Positions 37,073 to 46,523 of a stretch of DNA of 64,000 nt are shown one piece after another (position 1 is the first letter of the stretch; each line of letters begins with the position of its first letter). The notes beneath the pieces are model-generated. The model was not told the DNA's origin, did not search any database, and was given only the letters and a program-made list of their open reading frames with translations. This DNA is from CAWGMT01 sp963823675 (GTDB lineage: Bacteria; Planctomycetota; Planctomycetia; Isosphaerales; Isosphaeraceae), in contig CAWGMT010000013.1 in assembly GCA_963823675.1 (NCBI GenBank), forward strand, positions 682,001-746,000, in the 5' to 3' direction. A program made the position numbers and the translations under genes.

Positions 37073-39026
37073 ATGGCAAGGTTCGAGCAGGCTAAGGCGC
37101 CCGTTGTGCTTGCCAGTCTCGCGGTCTGCGCATTGCTCATCACGATCGCGGTTGTATTCGGACTGGCAACCGGGGCGAGATTCTTCCATGAACCGGCCGC
37201 CTTGACGCCGACTCGTGCCGGGAATGCCAGCGAAGACGGCCGCGCTGCGGGTGATCGGCGGGCTCAAGCGCTCTTTTCCAGCGGACGCTTTGACGAAGCA
37301 TTCTCGGCCTATCGTGGAGTTGACGCGGGACGATTGCAGGCCGACGACTGGCTTGCGCTCGGAATGGCCCTGCTCGATCGTGACCGCATCGTCCTGGGAT
37401 GGGCCGCGCTCGAGGCGGCCCACCGGATCGACCCCGGAAATTCGACCTGCTCCCAGGCGATCGACAAGCTTCAGGCCAGGCTGGTGCTGGCCCAGGGTCG
37501 CGAGCGGCTGGCGCTGCATGAAGCCGCGAGCCGAGTTCAACTTGCTGAGCGCGGTTCGAGGCGGTCCGCCGCTCGGCATGCTGGTGCTCGGCCTGGCTGG
37601 CTCGGCGAGCGATCGCGCGCAAGAGCAAGAGTTTCTCGATCGGCTCGTGATCCGCGAGCGCTCGGTGCTGGCCACCGTCGGTTCCGTCGCCGAAGCGGTC
37701 AAGCTGGTCGCGCGGCTGCTCCTCGAGGTCGGTCAGCCGATCAAAGCTCAGGAGTTGCTGAAACCGCTGATTCTGCCGATCGCATCGGGTTCGCCCACCG
37801 TTAATCACCGTGGCGGTCTCTCGCCAACCAACGGACCGGATCGCGAAGCGGCGTGGCTGTTGAGTCGGGCCGCCTTGCAGCTCGATCAAGACGATGCGGC
37901 CGACGCGATGCTGGCCTTGGCCGGTGATTTTGGCCAGGCGCCGCTCAACTCGCCCGAACCGGCCCCGTTCGTCGGCTCGAAGCGCTGCGGCGATTGCCAC
38001 CGCTTCCTTTATCGCCAAGAGCAGCGCGCAAGCCGCCATGCGCAGACTCTTCGCCTGGGAGCGGACTTGAGGGATGTTCCACTGCCGTCTCGGGCGGTCG
38101 CCGATCCTCACTTCCCCGGGCTGAGCCATAGCTTCATGCGAACCGGCACCGACCATATCGAGATCAAATCGCGGATCGCCGATCGCGCGATCGGGGCGAT
38201 CATTGAGTATGCGGTCGGCTCGGGCCGCCACGGCATCACCATGATCGCGAAAGACGAGCAGGGAATCGATCGCGAATTGCGATTGTCCTATTTCGGCGAG
38301 GGCCGGACCTGGGGCGAGACCAAGGGCATCACGGCGGCCCCGCGCGAGCCAGGCGACCAGGTCGGACTCGCGCTTGCCCCCAAGCCGTTGCGGACCTGTC
38401 TCCATTGCCATTCCACCTGGTTTGGCGCGGTCGATATCAGCCGCTCCGCTCCCAAGGGGCCTGAAGCACTCGACCGCGGAATCGGCTGCGAACGGTGCCA
38501 CGGGCCCGGCCTCAACCACAAGAAGGCCGTCGAGTCGGGATTTGCACAGGTGGCGATTGCTCTCTCAGCCAGGTCGCCCGCTCTTGCCAGGTTGAAGTCC
38601 TGCACGGAGTGCCACGCCTCGGATGGATCCATCGAGCCGAGCGACCCCGAATTCACCCGCGCTCAGGGGACGACGCTGCTCTTCAGCCGATGCTTCATCG
38701 GGAGCGGTGGCCAGCTCGGTTGCACGACTTGCCACGAACCCCACCGCGTGCTCGACAATACGATCTCTCACTACGAGACAAAATGTCTCGAGTGTCACCC
38801 AAGCATGTCGTCGAGCACGGCGAAAAGCCCCACTCAACCCTCTTCGATGGCTGACCGGTCAACCGGTTCGGGCGGCCCGAGTTGTCCGGTAAACCCGGCC
38901 AGCAATTGCGTCTCCTGTCACATGCCCAAGGTCGAGACCGCGGACCGGCGTTCCCGCTTCACCGACCACCACATCCGCGTGCATCACGACTCGGTGCCAG
39001 CCAAGGCGGAAAAACCGCATCCGTGA
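37073..39026 (+). CDS. TPR and seven-haem cytochrome c-type protein (one frameshift)
   Basis: An exported or membrane-anchored multi-haem protein. It starts at ATG 37073 (MARFEQAKAPVV), with one membrane helix (SLAVCALLITIAVVFGL). TPR-like helices follow (ALFSSGRFDEAFSAYRG). The frame shifts near 37520-37540. The C-terminal half has seven CxxCH haem sites: CGDCH, CLHCH, CERCH, CTECH, CTTCH, CLECH and CVSCH, ending before a His-rich tail. This arrangement matches multi-haem cytochromes related to the cytochrome c554/NrfA group. The protein probably moves electrons in the periplasm. It is followed by a TPR membrane protein; together they may form a respiratory or redox complex. The substrate is unknown. 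Confidence 0.78.
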
Positions 39027-39186
39027 CGGGCAGGACACCACCAGCCTGGCTGATATGGCGCTCACTCTTGTCTGGACCCGCCGCATCGGCCATGATCGAC
39101 TTTGGTCCGGTTCCCGGCATCGGCGACGGTCAAGCACGCCGATTTCGCGCATGGTCAACTCCTTTTGCGGGCATGTGGATCCCTTT

Positions 39187-40542
39187 ATGGCCGGCAAGCG
39201 GCGACAAGCAACGGTCGAGCCTGCGCCAGCTCGGCAGGACACCGCGGTTGCGCCAACCCGTGTGGCGATTGCCCGGGCAAACGCGCGCAAGAGACTGCCG
39301 TCGCAGGCCATCGCCGCGATTGCTGCGATCGTGGCGGTCGCGGGAGCCTACTTTGGTTATCGCGAGTATCAGGTGAGCCGGCTGGCGCAGACAGTCCGCC
39401 GGCGATTCGACGAGCGCCGGTTCGCGGAGGCGCGCGAGCCCCTGGCGCGCTGGCTGGCCGCCCGGCCCGCCTCGGGCGAAGCGCACTATTACCGGGCTTA
39501 CTCGGCGCTCACCGTCGATAACCCGCCCGAGGCCATCGCGGCGATCGAGCGATCGCGAAGCCTGGGTTTTGACCGTGAACGGCTCGATTGCCTGACGGCG
39601 ATCTACCAGGCCCGTGCCAGCCGCTATGCGCTGGCCGAGTCGGCGCTTGAGGCAGCCTTTCGCCAGGGCGTTCCCCCCCGTGCAGAGGTCGCCAAGGAGC
39701 TGGCCCGGATCTACCTCTCGACTTATCGTCTGGCCCAGGCCGCGGAGGCTATTGAATCGTGGAGGGCCCTCGATCCCGGCAATCCCCAGCCCTATCTGTG
39801 GGCCAATGAAATCGCCACGCGGTCTGACGTCGATCCATCGGTCCTGATCCGGAACTATCGGGCGGCGCTTGACCGTGACCCCAACCTTGCCAAGGCTCAG
39901 CTCGGACTTGCTCGAGAGCTCAGCAAGGCCCGGCGGTTTGATGAAGCCGACCAGGCCTACCAGGCTTACTTGAAGCAGAACCCCCAGGACGCAACGGCGT
40001 ACGTGGGCATGGGGCGAAACGCCTTTCAGCAGGCCGACATCGACGCGGCGATCCGCCAATTCGAGAAGGCTCTCGCAGTGAGCCCGCGCGACGCCGTCGC
40101 GCTCAAGGAGCTCGCCCAGATCGAGCTGCGGCTGGGGCGGTTCCAGCAGGCACGTGAGCGCCTCGAGATCCTCACGCAAATCGAGCCTTTCGACCCTGAT
40201 GCTCATTACGCGCTGGGACGGGCGCTCCAGGTTCTCGGAGACGAGAAGCGCGCCTGCGCCGAAGGCGAGCGGGCCGTGCAGTTACGCAAGGAAGAAGCCG
40301 AGATCGTTAAGTGGAGGGAGACTGTGCTCAAGAAGCCGGCCGATCTGGCCGCGCGCTTCGAAGTCGCCAGGTGGATGCTGCTGCACGGGCATGATGACGA
40401 GGGGCTGCGGTGGACCGCCGAAATCCTTCGTGCCGATCCGCGCCACGACGCGACGCACCGCCTGCTGGCCGAGTACTATCAAAAGCAGGGTAACTCCGGA
40501 CTTGCCAATTACCACAAACTGATGGCAGCCGGTGGGCCGTGA
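39187..40542 (+). CDS. Membrane-anchored TPR-repeat protein
   Basis: A 451-residue protein with one N-terminal membrane helix (IAAIAAIVAVAGAYFGYREY) and about ten TPR units (e.g. AKAQLGLARELSKARRFDEADQAYQAYLKQNPQDATAYVGMGRNAFQQADIDAAIRQFE in pieces, and DPDAHYALGRALQVLGDEKRA). The start is taken as ATG 39187; the frame is open earlier (from 39055) without family features. It lies 160 bases after the multi-haem gene and in the same direction, so co-expression is likely; its solenoid could hold the cytochrome or its partners. The frame is intact. Confidence 0.72.
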   Translation: MAGKRRQATVEPAPARQDTAVAPTRVAIARANARKRLPSQAIAAIAAIVAVAGAYFGYREYQVSRLAQTVRRRFDERRFAEAREPLARWLAARPASGEAHYYRAYSALTVDNPPEAIAAIERSRSLGFDRERLDCLTAIYQARASRYALAESALEAAFRQGVPPRAEVAKELARIYLSTYRLAQAAEAIESWRALDPGNPQPYLWANEIATRSDVDPSVLIRNYRAALDRDPNLAKAQLGLARELSKARRFDEADQAYQAYLKQNPQDATAYVGMGRNAFQQADIDAAIRQFEKALAVSPRDAVALKELAQIELRLGRFQQARERLEILTQIEPFDPDAHYALGRALQVLGDEKRACAEGERAVQLRKEEAEIVKWRETVLKKPADLAARFEVARWMLLHGHDDEGLRWTAEILRADPRHDATHRLLAEYYQKQGNSGLANYHKLMAAGGP

Positions 40543-40657
40543 CGAGCCATGTCAGATGCTACTTCAACACGAATGGGGCGGCGGCGAGTAACACATCGAG
40601 GTTACCTAACGGCATCGTCGCACGCGTTCCTGGTTCCCGAGCCTGGAGGTCAAGGCA

Positions 40658-41797
40658 ATGAAACGACGCGATTTTCTCACGAATGCGGCGCTATTCGGCG
40701 GGACTGTCCCGTTGGCGGTCGAACGCGCAGCCGCCCGGGCCAGTGCTCCCAAGAAGGCCGGGGCCACCTGGCGGGGCGTCAACCTCGGCGGCTGGCTGGC
40801 GCTGGAGAAATGGATCACACCCACGGTCTATAGCGGTACGCGTGCCGAGGACGAGTACACCCTTTGCCAGGTGCTCGGCAAAGCCAAGGCGTCCGATCGC
40901 CTCAAGCGGCATCGCGAAACCTGGATCACGGCCGATGATTTCCAGTGGCTGGCGGATCACGGCATCAACGCCGTCCGGCTTCCGATCGGTTATGGCGTGG
41001 CGGAGGACAATGCACCTTTCATCACCGGTGCGGAAACGCTCGAATGGGCATTCCGCACGGCAAACGCGCACGGAATCGGCGTCTTGCTCGACCTGCACGG
41101 CGTGCCGGGGAGCCAGAACGCCTGGGACCACAGCGGCCGCCAGGGTACGCTCGGCTGGCATACGAGCAAGGAGAACATCGACCATTCGTTGCGCATTGTC
41201 AACGACCTGGCAGCGCGATGTAAGCAACACGACAACCTGATCGGGTTCGAGCTACTCAACGAGCCGCGCTGGGATGTGCCTCTGGAGATCATCAAGAGGT
41301 TCTATCAAGAGGCTTATCATCGCGTCCGCGAGCACATCGCCCCGGACCGGGCCGCGGTGGTCATCCACGACGCTTTTCGCCCCCGTGATTGGGCAAACTT
41401 CATGCAGGAGCCTGAGTATGCCGGCGTCATTCTGGATACGCATCCCTATCAGTGTTTCACCGACGACGACCGCAAGCGAGACCTGCACGGGCATATCGAA
41501 GTCGCGCTCCTGGGGCGCAAGAAGTTGCTGGACGACATGCGCCGGCAGCTTCCCTGCCTGGTCGGTGAATGGTCGTGCGCCCTGCCGCCGGAATCGCTCA
41601 AGGGCCGGACGGGACTGGCACTCGATGTGGCGATGCGCGCTTACGGCGACGCGCAGTTGATCAATTACGACAGCACGCGGGGCTGGTTTTTCTGGACGTA
41701 CAGGACCGAAGAGGGCGGCGCCTGGAGTTTCCGCGATTACGTCAAGCGCGGCTGGCTGCCGGAGAGATACGACCGCGAAGCCGATCCTCCGAAGTAG
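40658..41797 (+). CDS. GH5-family exo-beta-glucanase-like glycosidase
   Basis: A 379-residue exported glycoside hydrolase. The N-terminus is a twin-arginine-type signal (MKRRDFLTNAALFGG). The catalytic core begins RGVNLGGWLALEKWITP, typical of the GH5 exo-1,3-glucanase-like group. Catalytic residues: acid/base E202 (ELLNEPRW) and nucleophile E304 (LVGEWSCAL), with H147 (LLDLHGVPGSQN) and H262 (ILDTHPYQC) in the active site. The enzyme is expected to cleave beta-glucans outside the cytoplasm with retention. The gene is alone, on the + strand, between the TPR gene and the RusA-like gene. The frame is intact. Confidence 0.85.
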   Translation: MKRRDFLTNAALFGGTVPLAVERAAARASAPKKAGATWRGVNLGGWLALEKWITPTVYSGTRAEDEYTLCQVLGKAKASDRLKRHRETWITADDFQWLADHGINAVRLPIGYGVAEDNAPFITGAETLEWAFRTANAHGIGVLLDLHGVPGSQNAWDHSGRQGTLGWHTSKENIDHSLRIVNDLAARCKQHDNLIGFELLNEPRWDVPLEIIKRFYQEAYHRVREHIAPDRAAVVIHDAFRPRDWANFMQEPEYAGVILDTHPYQCFTDDDRKRDLHGHIEVALLGRKKLLDDMRRQLPCLVGEWSCALPPESLKGRTGLALDVAMRAYGDAQLINYDSTRGWFFWTYRTEEGGAWSFRDYVKRGWLPERYDREADPPK

Positions 41798-41911
41798 TGG
41801 GCAAACTGGGGGAGACGCTGGTATAATTCTTTACGATGGTCTGACTCCCGAATTTTCATGGTTTATCTGTCACATAATGATTGGATCATGCCATGAGTAC
41901 TGGTTGAAGAG

Positions 41912-42319
41912 ATGTTACTTGAGTTCACCGTGCCCGGACCGCCGTTCTCTCACCAAACGAAGAGCAAGACGAAGCTCAGGGAGTGGCGCGATCAGGTCAG
42001 ATCCGCAGCAGCCCAAATCTGGAGAGATCAACCGTGTGTTGATATGAAGTTGAAGATTACTGTTTCGTACTATCACGAGGGAGTGTCCGTGCGGATCGAC
42101 AACGACAACATGGTGAAGCCGATCCAGGACGCTCTCATTGGCCTGGTTTACAGGGACGATCGGTGCATCACGGACACCGAGGTCCGAAAGACGAGCATCG
42201 ACGGTGCGTTCCAAATTCGATCTTATCCGCTGGTGTTGCTGGAAGCCTTCTCCCGTGGGAAACCATTTCTCCACATCGTGGTTACCACGGCACCCGCTCA
42301 CGAAAAACCTCTGAAGTGA
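41912..42319 (+). CDS. RusA-family Holliday junction resolvase-like endonuclease
   Basis: A 135-residue member of the RusA family of dimeric Holliday-junction resolvases. The active-site signature is visible: IDNDNMVKPIQDAL (D63, D65, K69, D73) and YRDDRCITD (D82, D83), matching the aspartates and lysine of the E. coli enzyme. RusA-type genes are usually phage or prophage encoded; no other phage genes are here. It ends four bases before the next gene, so the two are an operon. The gene is more AT-rich than its neighbours upstream, consistent with transfer. The frame is intact. Confidence 0.85.
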   Translation: MLLEFTVPGPPFSHQTKSKTKLREWRDQVRSAAAQIWRDQPCVDMKLKITVSYYHEGVSVRIDNDNMVKPIQDALIGLVYRDDRCITDTEVRKTSIDGAFQIRSYPLVLLEAFSRGKPFLHIVVTTAPAHEKPLK

Positions 42320-42323
42320 TGCT

Positions 42324-42977
42324 ATGACCAGACACGAAATGATGTACAAGGTTGCGGATAAGTATCGATCCGAGGGCTACAGCGTTAGGGTCGCGGCGGG
42401 CACGGGCGTAGTTCCAAAGGAGCTCGACCACCTGCGCGACCGTATTGACCTCATCGCCGAGAAAGACGGAGAGCGTGTCGTCGTCGAGGTCAAGAGGCGC
42501 GACGAGTTATATGAGATCAGTCCACTTGCGGTGGCTGTGGACCAGCTTCTGCCCGGATGGAGCTACGATCTAGTCGTGTACCCTCCCGCTGGGGTAGATG
42601 ACATTCCGCTCGAGGATGGCGAGCCAAGCCGGGCCTATGTCGAGTCTCTTCTGACGGAAGCCGAAGAATTGGTTGACTCCGGCAAGCCGCGTGCGGCGTT
42701 CCTCGTCGCCTGGTCGGCGGTCGAGACAGCCATGAGAACCGCGGCCCTCCGTGAGCAGCTTGACATCAAGGACGGCGCACCCCTTTTTGTCTTGAACACG
42801 TTGGCCACCGCCGGGGTTATTTCGCACGAAGAGTATGACCGACTGCGGCAACGCCTGACCGAAAGAAACCGGCTCGTCCACGGCCTGCCTGCTCCTTCAA
42901 AGCCGGAGAACGTCCGGTTCATGACCGATTTTGCCAGGCAGCTTATGTGTGTGGTACCGGCGCAGTCCGATGCCTGA
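42324..42977 (+). CDS. PD-(D/E)XK (AHJR-like) nuclease with HEPN-like C-terminal domain
   Basis: A 217-residue two-domain protein. The N-terminal domain has DLIAEKDGERVVVEVKRRD with D42, E55 and K57, the PD-(D/E)XK restriction-endonuclease-fold catalytic triad of the REase AHJR-like group. After a linker, the C-terminal helical domain (residues about 105-210) ends in TERNRLVHGLP; R181-x4-H186 is the RxxxxH catalytic motif of HEPN RNases. So a DNA-cleaving fold and a possible RNase domain are joined. It follows the RusA-like gene with a 4-base gap and belongs to one operon. Role unknown; defence or toxin-type function is inference. Confidence 0.72.
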   Translation: MTRHEMMYKVADKYRSEGYSVRVAAGTGVVPKELDHLRDRIDLIAEKDGERVVVEVKRRDELYEISPLAVAVDQLLPGWSYDLVVYPPAGVDDIPLEDGEPSRAYVESLLTEAEELVDSGKPRAAFLVAWSAVETAMRTAALREQLDIKDGAPLFVLNTLATAGVISHEEYDRLRQRLTERNRLVHGLPAPSKPENVRFMTDFARQLMCVVPAQSDA

Positions 42978-43233
42978 TGCGATTTTCCATGACCCCACCG
43001 TCCCCCGGCGCCACCACGTGGTCCGCGGCGGGAAATCGCCAGGGCGACGACCAGTTGCCCAAGGCGGTAGGTGCGGCGTTCAGCGTGGGGCGGTAAGGTC
43101 AACCCACCACCAGCAAGAACCCCGGGGCGATGCTACCACACGCCGTAATCGCCGCGGCTGCCGCTTGACAACAGGCGTCATGCCGGTCGCAATACCCATT
43201 GATGCGTACCAAGACCCCGTGGGAGGAATCGAC

Positions 43234-45649
43234 ATGGCAGGCACGAGCCCTTCGGCCCCAAATGGCCGCGAGTATTCGATCCTTCGACCGCGCCAGGAGC
43301 GTGGTCCACTCACAGTCTGCGAAGTGCGGGACGGATTGGTCGTGCGGGGCTTGATGATCGTGATGAGACCCGCGGACCGGTTCGGGCGGCTCCCGCGGGG
43401 CGAGCCCAGATCGGCAATTCCGCTTTGCCGCCGAACCTGGGCAATCCTGGCTCTCGCTGGCCTGGCGATGCTGGGAGCGGCCGGGCCCGTGGAACTGGTC
43501 AGTTTCGTGCAGAGCGCGTCGGCAGAGACTCAGGCCGATGCCCCGCTACCAGAGATCACGCCGGCCCAACTGGCCGCCAAGATCCGCGAGTCGATGAGTC
43601 GCTACGATGACAAGGGTTCTCTGCGGATTATCTTCACCGAAACGCAGGATACCAATTTCAAATACATGATGAACCAGGGAAAGCCCGCGGAGCAAGCACC
43701 GATCCTTGTTTCGTTCCGCGGCCGAGCCCGTTTTGAAAGCGACGGAGACCGCTGGCGCGCGGAGTATGACTCGATGACGACGCACTCCGATTCGACCCGG
43801 CTGTCCCCCGACCGTTGGTCGGCCGGGTACGATGGCACCCAGCATTACCACTGGCAGGTTTCGCGGAACCAGTTCATTCTGGGCGAGTCTCCGCTCCACA
43901 CCCAGCAGTGGGCCCCGCGGCCGCTCTTCTGGGAGAAAAACGAGACCGAGGGTCTCGTGCGGGACCTGGAAAACACGCAGCGCACGGTTGCGGTCTCGAT
44001 CGCGCAACGGCTGGTTGAGGGGCTGAATTGCTACGTCGTCGAGGGTACGGGCCTCGTGGATCCCAAGTGGGGAAGCGAGACAGTCATTTCGCCCTCGCAA
44101 GGGTACCTTCCGATCGCGCGGAAATGGACACTTCGCGGCAAGACGTATTCCTCGCACAAGCTTCAAGGGGTTCGTGAGATCGTCCCCGGCATCTGGGCAC
44201 CCGAACGGATTGAGGATGAGTCGATCACGGTTCGGGACGACGGAACCTCGCGCCTGGCGTCGCGCCGGCGGATCCAGGTGGTGGAGTATCGGCCGCGGCA
44301 GGTCCCGCCGGCGGATCGGTTTCGCGCTCCAGATTCCTTACGGAGTCGACGTCGTCAATCTCCCCCAAGGCTCTTCGTACTACAACGACCCGTGGTGGCC
44401 GGAAATCGGGGCGATGCTCCGGCAGAAATTCGGCTGGCCAAAGCCTGATTTCTCACCGCTCCGGAGTCTGGGCAGCTCCTCGAAGCGGAACCTCGATGGC
44501 CAGCCGGCCCCACCAATCCGCGTCGCGAAGTGGCTGAGCACGAAGCCGATGGATCTCGCCTCGCTCCGAGGAAAGGTGGTCCTGGTCGAATTCGGGAGCA
44601 TCCACGACCATTATGGCCCCCGATACGCCCCCGCATTGAGGGAACTCTACTCGGTCTATCATCCGGCCGGGCTAGAGATCCTTTCGATCCACGCGCCAGC
44701 CGAGGATGCGGACGAGATCCGCCGCTTCGCACAAGACTACCGGCTTCCGTATCCCGTCGTCATGGACGAGGGAAACCTCGGGTCGCCGGGAACCACAGCC
44801 GAGGCGTTCGCCATAAGGGGAAGGATCTGTGCCTTCCTGATCGACCACGAGGGCAAGATCCACTCGGCCGGGAAGCCGACCTTCAAGGGCGGCCGCGTCA
44901 TCGAGACGGTCGTTGCGCTCTTGCAGAAATCGGGCGCACGCGACGTGAAGACTGTCTCTCTCGAGACTCCCCGGCTGCCGGACGAGGCGCTCCAAGAAGC
45001 CGCCAAGCTGTGGAGTAGCAAGGCCGGCGAGGCTCTCGCTGCCAATCCCACCGGAAAGATCGCAGGCTGGATCGTCGATGACCAAAAGCGGGCGGTCCCA
45101 GGCGCGCAAGTCCAGGCCTCGCTCCAATTCACGATGCTGTCGTCCGCGAATCCAGGCGGTTATTTCAACCACACTTACCGCGGGGTGGCTCCGCCCTTGA
45201 GCACTATGACCGCGACCGACGGCCGGTTCGCGATTTCCGGCCTGTGCAAAGGAGCTTACGTTTTGCGGATCAACGCACCGGCCCGGGCCTGGTCGGAGCA
45301 CAAGGTGTTCATCGGGCCAGACATCGATTCGGCGTTGCTGGAGGTCGTGCTGGACCAGGGCGACTCAATCGCGGGGCAGGTCCGCGACCCCCAGGGCAAT
45401 CCGATCGCTGGAGCCACCGTCACGCCGACCGGGCGACAGCATTACGAGGGCGACGACCTCCGCTACACTGCGCACGGCGGAGGGCCAGAGGGGGTCAAGA
45501 CCGACGACGCGGGCCGATTTCGATTCGAGGGGCTCCAGGAAGGCCGCTACATCATCGAGGTCAAGGCGGCCGGCTTCAAGGACAGGGAGCTGGAACCGAT
45601 CCGCGCGGGGGACGAAAAGGTCGTCGTCACGCTCGAGCGCTCACCGTGA
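43234..45649 (+). CDS. Membrane protein with LolA-like, redoxin and carboxypeptidase-regulatory domains (one frameshift)
   Basis: About 805 residues. ATG 43234 is chosen for the GGGAGG seven bases upstream; the frame is open earlier but has no site. One membrane helix (AILALAGLAMLGAAGPVELV) is followed by a periplasmic beta-rich domain (ITPAQLAAKIRESMSRYDDKGSLRI) resembling LolA-type outer-membrane-lipoprotein carriers. A shift near 44325 restores frame into ALQIPYGVDVVNLPQG. Then comes a redoxin/TlpA-like domain (MDLASLRGKVVLVEFGSIHD..., catalytic cysteines replaced) and two carboxypeptidase-regulatory modules (IAGWIVDDQKRAVPGAQV; IAGQVRDPQGNPIAGATV). It shares module types with the 7204 gene. 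Function unknown. Confidence 0.68.
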
Positions 45650-45677
45650 GCCTGCCTACGCCGAGCGCCGGATGAGA

Positions 45678-46523
45678 TCACCGGCGTTTCCGCCGGCTCG
45701 CACGGCCGCTTGCCCTCAACCTTCGCAGGTTCGAAAGCGGCCCGAAGTCGAGCAGCTCGACGCCCGTGCTCGCGACACAGTGGAAGCCGGCCCGTACCCA
45801 ATCGCGCGGCAAAGCCGCCGTGATGACGTCGCAGCCCGCGGCGTTGAGCGAAAACGCCGGCAGGATGATCCGGCCGGGGCCGGCCAGAAAACAAGGCGCG
45901 GTCGTTCCCTCGAATCGCAGAGCCGGGTGATGATGACCCGAGATCGTCCGCGGACCGGTGATCGGACGGTCCCCGTGCCCGATCGTCCAGTCCGCCACGG
46001 TATGGCAATCGCGCACAGGTTGAGTCTGCTCGGGCCTGCCAGGTGTAACCGCGGAATTCTGCAAGCTGTAGGGCAGGCTTTCCAGCCTGACGTCGGGCTG
46101 GAAAGCCTGACCTACAATTGCGCGATCCGTTCCGCGGGTGCACCGAGAAGCCGGCCGCGATCGAGCGCGATCGTGATTGCCCGCCAGGACGGTCAGGCTC
46201 ACGCCCCGGGCGAGCAGCCAGGTGCGGAGCCGGCTCACGTCCTGCTCGGTTCGATGACACGGACGGGCCGACTCGACCAGGTCGCCGGCGATGATAAGCC
46301 GCGCGATCGCCGCGCGATTCAAGACCAGAGCCAGGCGTTCCAGGGTCTCATCCAGCGAATGAGCCGGGACGCAGTCGCCGGCCGCGCCTCGAGCCCATTC
46401 ATAGCCGAGATGCACGTCGGCGATCACGGCGGTCCGTTCGCGGTGATGGATCGCCGCTCCTTCGGGCGTGAGCTGCCAGCCCTCGAAAACGTGGACCGCC
46501 GTTTCCCGGACGATCTGGCTCAT
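45678..46523 (-). CDS. pdeM: Ligase-associated-type metallophosphoesterase (PdeM-like) with an in-frame repeat insertion
   Basis: A 281-residue calcineurin-fold phosphoesterase partner of the Lhr-type helicase. The start ATG 46523 overlaps the helicase stop (ATGA). Metal-site motifs are IADVHLGYE, IAGDLVESARP, AGNHDRA and ISGHHHPAL. The family is normally about 215-230 residues; here about 40 extra residues sit between AGNHD and the VADWTIGHG strand, including VGQAFQPDVRLESLPY, which is encoded by a palindromic repeat (46067-46116). The insertion keeps the frame. This helicase-phosphoesterase pair is associated with ATP-dependent ligases in DNA end-repair modules; the ligase gene is not visible here. 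Confidence 0.8.
   Translation of the reverse strand: MSQIVRETAVHVFEGWQLTPEGAAIHHRERTAVIADVHLGYEWARGAAGDCVPAHSLDETLERLALVLNRAAIARLIIAGDLVESARPCHRTEQDVSRLRTWLLARGVSLTVLAGNHDRARSRPASRCTRGTDRAIVGQAFQPDVRLESLPYSLQNSAVTPGRPEQTQPVRDCHTVADWTIGHGDRPITGPRTISGHHHPALRFEGTTAPCFLAGPGRIILPAFSLNAAGCDVITAALPRDWVRAGFHCVASTGVELLDFGPLSNLRRLRASGRASRRKRR
46067..46116. repeat. Palindromic hairpin element inside the phosphoesterase gene
   Basis: Arms of 21 bases (46067-46087 and 46096-46116) match as an inverted repeat with one mismatch; the core is GGCTGGAAAGCCTG. Its translation on the minus strand gives VGQAFQPDVRLESLPY, a peptide pattern I know as a recurrent repeat translation in planctomycete annotations. It sits in the loop between metal motifs of the enzyme. 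Confidence 0.75.

Noticed and set aside
41912..42977. Reading the RusA/nuclease pair as part of a prophage
   Set aside because: No terminase, capsid, tail, integrase or lysis genes are found nearby, so a prophage is not supported.
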